DNA from: Paraburkholderia acidicola
Lineage (GTDB): Bacteria > Pseudomonadota > Gammaproteobacteria > Burkholderiales > Burkholderiaceae
Direction of reading: 5' to 3'
NCBI RefSeq assembly: GCF_002362315.1
Contig: NZ_MTZV01000004.1
Location: 496,001 to 560,000, forward strand
Length of the DNA: 64,000 nt
Shown piece by piece: positions 61,612 to 64,000 of this stretch. The notes beneath the pieces were generated by a model that saw only the letters and a list, made by a program, of their open reading frames with translations, had not been told where the DNA came from and did no database searches. The position numbers were made by a program, and so were the translations under genes. The stretch's first letter is position 1; each line of letters opens with the position of its first letter.

Positions 61612-61845
61612 ATGCAGCACCCTGAGCGCAGCCCCGACAATTACGCGGTGGCCGCATCGTATCGACGGACGTCGAGCGGTTCCATTCCGACGCTGAAAGT
61701 GATCCGCCTGTCCGACAAGCGCGTGATCTATCCGTTTCGCGGCTGTGCGGACATGCCGCTGTGCGCGGATGCCGAAAGCGCCATCAGTTTTGCCGAGACC
61801 TACGGGCGGCAACTGGTCGACGGCGATATCGCCGTGCCGGAATGA
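61612..61845 (+). CDS. conserved small protein, paralogue of the preceding gene
   Basis: Protein of 77 residues, MQHPERSPDNYAVAASYRRT at the start and LVDGDIAVPE at the end. It lies 60 bases after its paralogue, with an AGGAG-type ribosome site before 61612. A tandem duplication followed by divergence is likely. Function unknown. Confidence 0.65.
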   Translation: MQHPERSPDNYAVAASYRRTSSGSIPTLKVIRLSDKRVIYPFRGCADMPLCADAESAISFAETYGRQLVDGDIAVPE

Positions 61846-61848
61846 AAC

Positions 61849-61869
61849 CGCGCTGCCGTTGGCAGCGCG
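61849..61869. terminator. hairpin between convergent genes
   Basis: CGCGCTGCC and GGCAGCGCG form a nine-pair stem with a GTT loop. On the minus strand it is followed by GTTTCATT, so it can terminate the APC permease transcript, and it lies just after the small-gene stop on the plus strand. Confidence 0.55.
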
Positions 61870-61894
61870 TGTCGACAGCTTCAATGCTCTAGCT

Positions 61895-63412
61895 TCAGGA
61901 CCCCGCTGCCTCGACGTCGGCGGGTAGTTCCTCCTTCACTTCGGGCGGCCCCGTAAAGCGCGAGCGCACCCCGAGCCCATACCAGCACACCGCCATCGCC
62001 ACCACCAGCGCGAAGCTGATGTACAGCACCTTTTCGTTGGGCGGCTGGATGCCGACGTACACCAGTACGGCCCCGCCGAGCACCGCCAGCAGCGCCACCG
62101 GTTTCGACCAGACGCCAAGGTTGAACGGCCCCTTGTGCACCCACGTACGACCTTCCGCGCTGAGCCCCGCGGCCACCGGCATCACATACGACACATAGAG
62201 AAACACCGCGCTGCCCGTCGACAGCACCGCGAACGCATCGCCGTATAGCGTCACCGCAATGGCCAGCACCGCCGACACCCAGATCGCCGTACCCGGCGTG
62301 CGATGCGTATCGTTGACGCGACGCAATGCACGCGATGCGGGCAAGCCACCGTCGCGTGCGAACGCATACATCATCCGCGAGCACGAGGTCAGGCACGCGA
62401 GACCGCACAGATAGTTCGACAGAAAAATACCGATGCCGAGCGGTACGCGCAGCCATGACGGCAGTGTGCCGAGCAGCGCGTTGAAAAAGCCGCCGCCGGC
62501 TTTCACGCCTTCCTTGATGTCGGGCATCACCAGCAGGAATGCGCAGACCATGATGTAGCCAAAGAGCGCGGACCAGCCTACCGAGCGCAACATCCCTTTC
62601 GGTACATTGCGCGCGGCGTCGTGGGTTTCCTCCGAGGTGTGCGCGGACGCATCGAAGCCGGTGATCGTATAGACGGTCAGCAGCAGACCAGACAGGAACG
62701 CCGACAGCATGCCCTCCTTGGGCCACGCACCGCCGTCGAAGCCGGTGTAGTTCGTGAAGTCGACGAGCCGGCCGAAATCGAACGGTGTCTTCGAAAAACC
62801 GAGTAGCGCCAGCGTGAGAATCACCGCGATCGCGAAGATCAGATAACCGGAGATATCGGTGAGCAGCGTCGTGATCTTGATACCGCTGTGATTGAGCCAC
62901 GCCTGGCTGAACGTGATGACGGCAATGAAAGCGGTCTGATGCCAGAACGTCAGCGAGTCGGGGTTGATGCCGAACAGCGGCGCCACGAGCGTCTTGAAGA
63001 ACGGATCGTAGACGCCGAAATTCACCGATGCGACGACGAAGATCAACCCGAGCAGGTTGAACCACGCAGTCGCCCAACCCCAGCCCTTGTTGCCAAGAAT
63101 CGAACTCCAGTGATACAGCCCGCCCGCGGTCGGGTACGACGACGCGATCTGCGCCATCGCGGCCGCCACGACGCCCGCGAACAGCGCGCCGAGTGGCCAG
63201 CCGATCCCGACCGACGCGCCGCCCGCCGCGCTCAATGCCTGTGGAAACGCGGTAATACCGCCCGCGAGAATGCAGATGATCGAAAACGAAATCGCGAAAT
63301 TGGAAAAGCCGCCCATCCTGCGCGACAGTTCCTGCTTGTAGCCCATTCTTTGCAGTTGCCTGGCGTCGTGGTCGAGCGCGCCTGGCGCGTCGCCCTGCTG
63401 CAGAGGTTCCAT
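61895..63412 (-). CDS. APC-family amino acid/polyamine permease
   Basis: Inner-membrane permease of 505 residues with about twelve hydrophobic segments. FAISFSIICILAGGITAFPQAL, SYPTAGGLYHWSSILG and the loop TGFDASAHTSEETHDAARNVPKGML are typical of the GABA/choline-type permease subgroup (amino acid-choline transporters). It lies upstream of an aldehyde dehydrogenase gene resembling aminobutyraldehyde dehydrogenase, so putrescine or GABA is a reasonable substrate. Gap to that gene is 79 bases. Confidence 0.88.
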   Translation of the reverse strand: MEPLQQGDAPGALDHDARQLQRMGYKQELSRRMGGFSNFAISFSIICILAGGITAFPQALSAAGGASVGIGWPLGALFAGVVAAAMAQIASSYPTAGGLYHWSSILGNKGWGWATAWFNLLGLIFVVASVNFGVYDPFFKTLVAPLFGINPDSLTFWHQTAFIAVITFSQAWLNHSGIKITTLLTDISGYLIFAIAVILTLALLGFSKTPFDFGRLVDFTNYTGFDGGAWPKEGMLSAFLSGLLLTVYTITGFDASAHTSEETHDAARNVPKGMLRSVGWSALFGYIMVCAFLLVMPDIKEGVKAGGGFFNALLGTLPSWLRVPLGIGIFLSNYLCGLACLTSCSRMMYAFARDGGLPASRALRRVNDTHRTPGTAIWVSAVLAIAVTLYGDAFAVLSTGSAVFLYVSYVMPVAAGLSAEGRTWVHKGPFNLGVWSKPVALLAVLGGAVLVYVGIQPPNEKVLYISFALVVAMAVCWYGLGVRSRFTGPPEVKEELPADVEAAGS

Positions 63413-63491
63413 GATTTACCTCGTGATCGGTTGGACTACCAAGGTGGATGAACCAAAGGCCACTACCGCTACGTGACCTGGCACTACGGCA

Positions 63492-64000
63492 CTACTCGAA
63501 CTTCGCCATCACATGACGCGCGCACGTATAGTCTTCGAGCGCATACACCGACATGTCCTTGCCGTAGCCGGAGCGTTTCATGCCGCCGTGCGGCATCTCG
63601 CTCACCAGCATGAAATGCGAGTTGATCCAGGTGCAACCGTATTGCAGTTCGGCGGCGACCTTGAACGCGCGGCTCACGTCGCGGGTCCAGACCGAACTGG
63701 CGAGACCGAAGTCGGAATCGTTGGCCCAGTCGATTGCCTGCGCGGGGTCGTCGAAGCGCGTCACCGACACGACCGGCCCGAACACTTCGCGCCGCACGAT
63801 CTCGTCGGCCTGCAACGCTCCGGCGATCACCGTGGGTTCGTAGAAGAACCCGCGCGACCCGGCGGCCTTGCCGCCCGCCGTCACTTCGATATGACTCTGG
63901 CTCGCTGCACGCTCGACGAAACTCGCGACGCGACTCCGCTGGCGCTCTGAGATCAGCGGTCCCATCTCTACGCCTTCGCTATGCTGCTCGCCGAAGCGGA
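63492..64000 (-). CDS. gamma-aminobutyraldehyde dehydrogenase-like ALDH, 5' end beyond the window
   Basis: C-terminal about 169 residues of an NAD-dependent aldehyde dehydrogenase; the frame is open at the window edge. [35 protein letters not shown] is the general ALDH motif, and [26 protein letters not shown] closely resembles aminobutyraldehyde dehydrogenase (PatD), which oxidises 4-aminobutanal to GABA in putrescine degradation. The catalytic Cys lies outside the window. It is upstream of the APC permease gene. Confidence 0.87.
   Translation of the reverse strand, partial: RFGEQHSEGVEMGPLISERQRSRVASFVERAASQSHIEVTAGGKAAGSRGFFYEPTVIAGALQADEIVRREVFGPVVSVTRFDDPAQAIDWANDSDFGLASSVWTRDVSRAFKVAAELQYGCTWINSHFMLVSEMPHGGMKRSGYGKDMSVYALEDYTCARHVMAKFE

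Noticed and set aside
61881..63077. 398-codon minus-strand open frame within the APC permease gene
   Set aside because: Alternative frame of the permease on the same strand; no membrane segments or motifs.

Overview
The window is GC-rich chromosomal DNA from a beta-proteobacterium, most likely Burkholderiaceae (Paraburkholderia or Caballeronia type). Signs of this are two Burkholderia-style 16-strand porins, a PlcH-type phospholipase C with a PlcR-like partner, a tandem glycine riboswitch, SigK/RskA with a FAS1 protein, and many small transporter/regulator operons. No rRNA, tRNA, IS element, phage or CRISPR array was seen. The assignment rests on protein character only, since no database search was run.

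Layout. 1-7368 (minus) is a catabolic block: porin (cut by the window edge), SDR, APC permease, FGGY kinase, class III aminotransferase and class II aldolase, with a divergent AraC-type regulator at 7590. 8682-11453 holds plcR-like and plcH-like genes. A bicupin gene (11933) converges on the most interesting region, 13020-22488. This is a ten-gene, mostly overlapping minus-strand operon: TauE-type exporter, HpaB/PvcC-type flavin monooxygenase, Rieske oxygenase, diaminobutyrate transaminase, ornithine/lysine-type N-hydroxylase, PaiB/KtzT-family protein (candidate haem N-N bond synthase), AFG1/ZapE-type ATPase, tautomerase, a small unknown and a degenerate class I fumarase-like protein. A divergent LysR gene (22809) is the likely regulator. 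There is no NRPS or PKS.

23910-31075 is mostly uptake: an NTF2-like protein behind two palindromes, a fused ModB-ModC with a WtpA-type binding protein and a ModE-like box, a lytic transglycosylase, a DUF302 protein, and a PstS-type binding protein paired with a Pho84-like MFS carrier. 31582-33873 is a large lipoprotein glycosidase with a PA14 domain. 34164-34463 is a remnant of an Nramp (MntH) transporter. 34605-36623 is sigma-K, anti-sigma-K and fasciclin. Then come a DEAD-box helicase, a DadA-like dehydrogenase under a tandem glycine riboswitch, an orphan HicB-like protein, a uracil-DNA glycosylase-family protein, a GNAT protein, a sterol-desaturase/beta-propeller pair and a SulP carrier.

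45443-47978 is an aromatic-acid MFS carrier with a porin behind a perfect 12-bp inverted repeat. 49636-52412 encodes an exported FAD protein whose DAO motifs are in circularly permuted order, overlapping a rhomboid protease. The rest holds a DhaK-DhaL kinase, small envelope proteins, an orphan ChoX, a divergent DeoR/Nudix pair, LprI-like and SYLF proteins, a second Nudix protein, two paralogous small proteins, an APC permease and the end of an aminobutyraldehyde dehydrogenase (probable putrescine/GABA use).

The main hypothesis is that 13020-22488 is an NRPS-independent pathway to a small N-N bonded heterocycle. A diamino acid, possibly 2,4-diaminobutyrate made by the operon's own transaminase, would be N-hydroxylated, cyclised by the KtzT-like protein, then tailored by the Rieske and HpaB-type oxygenases and exported.
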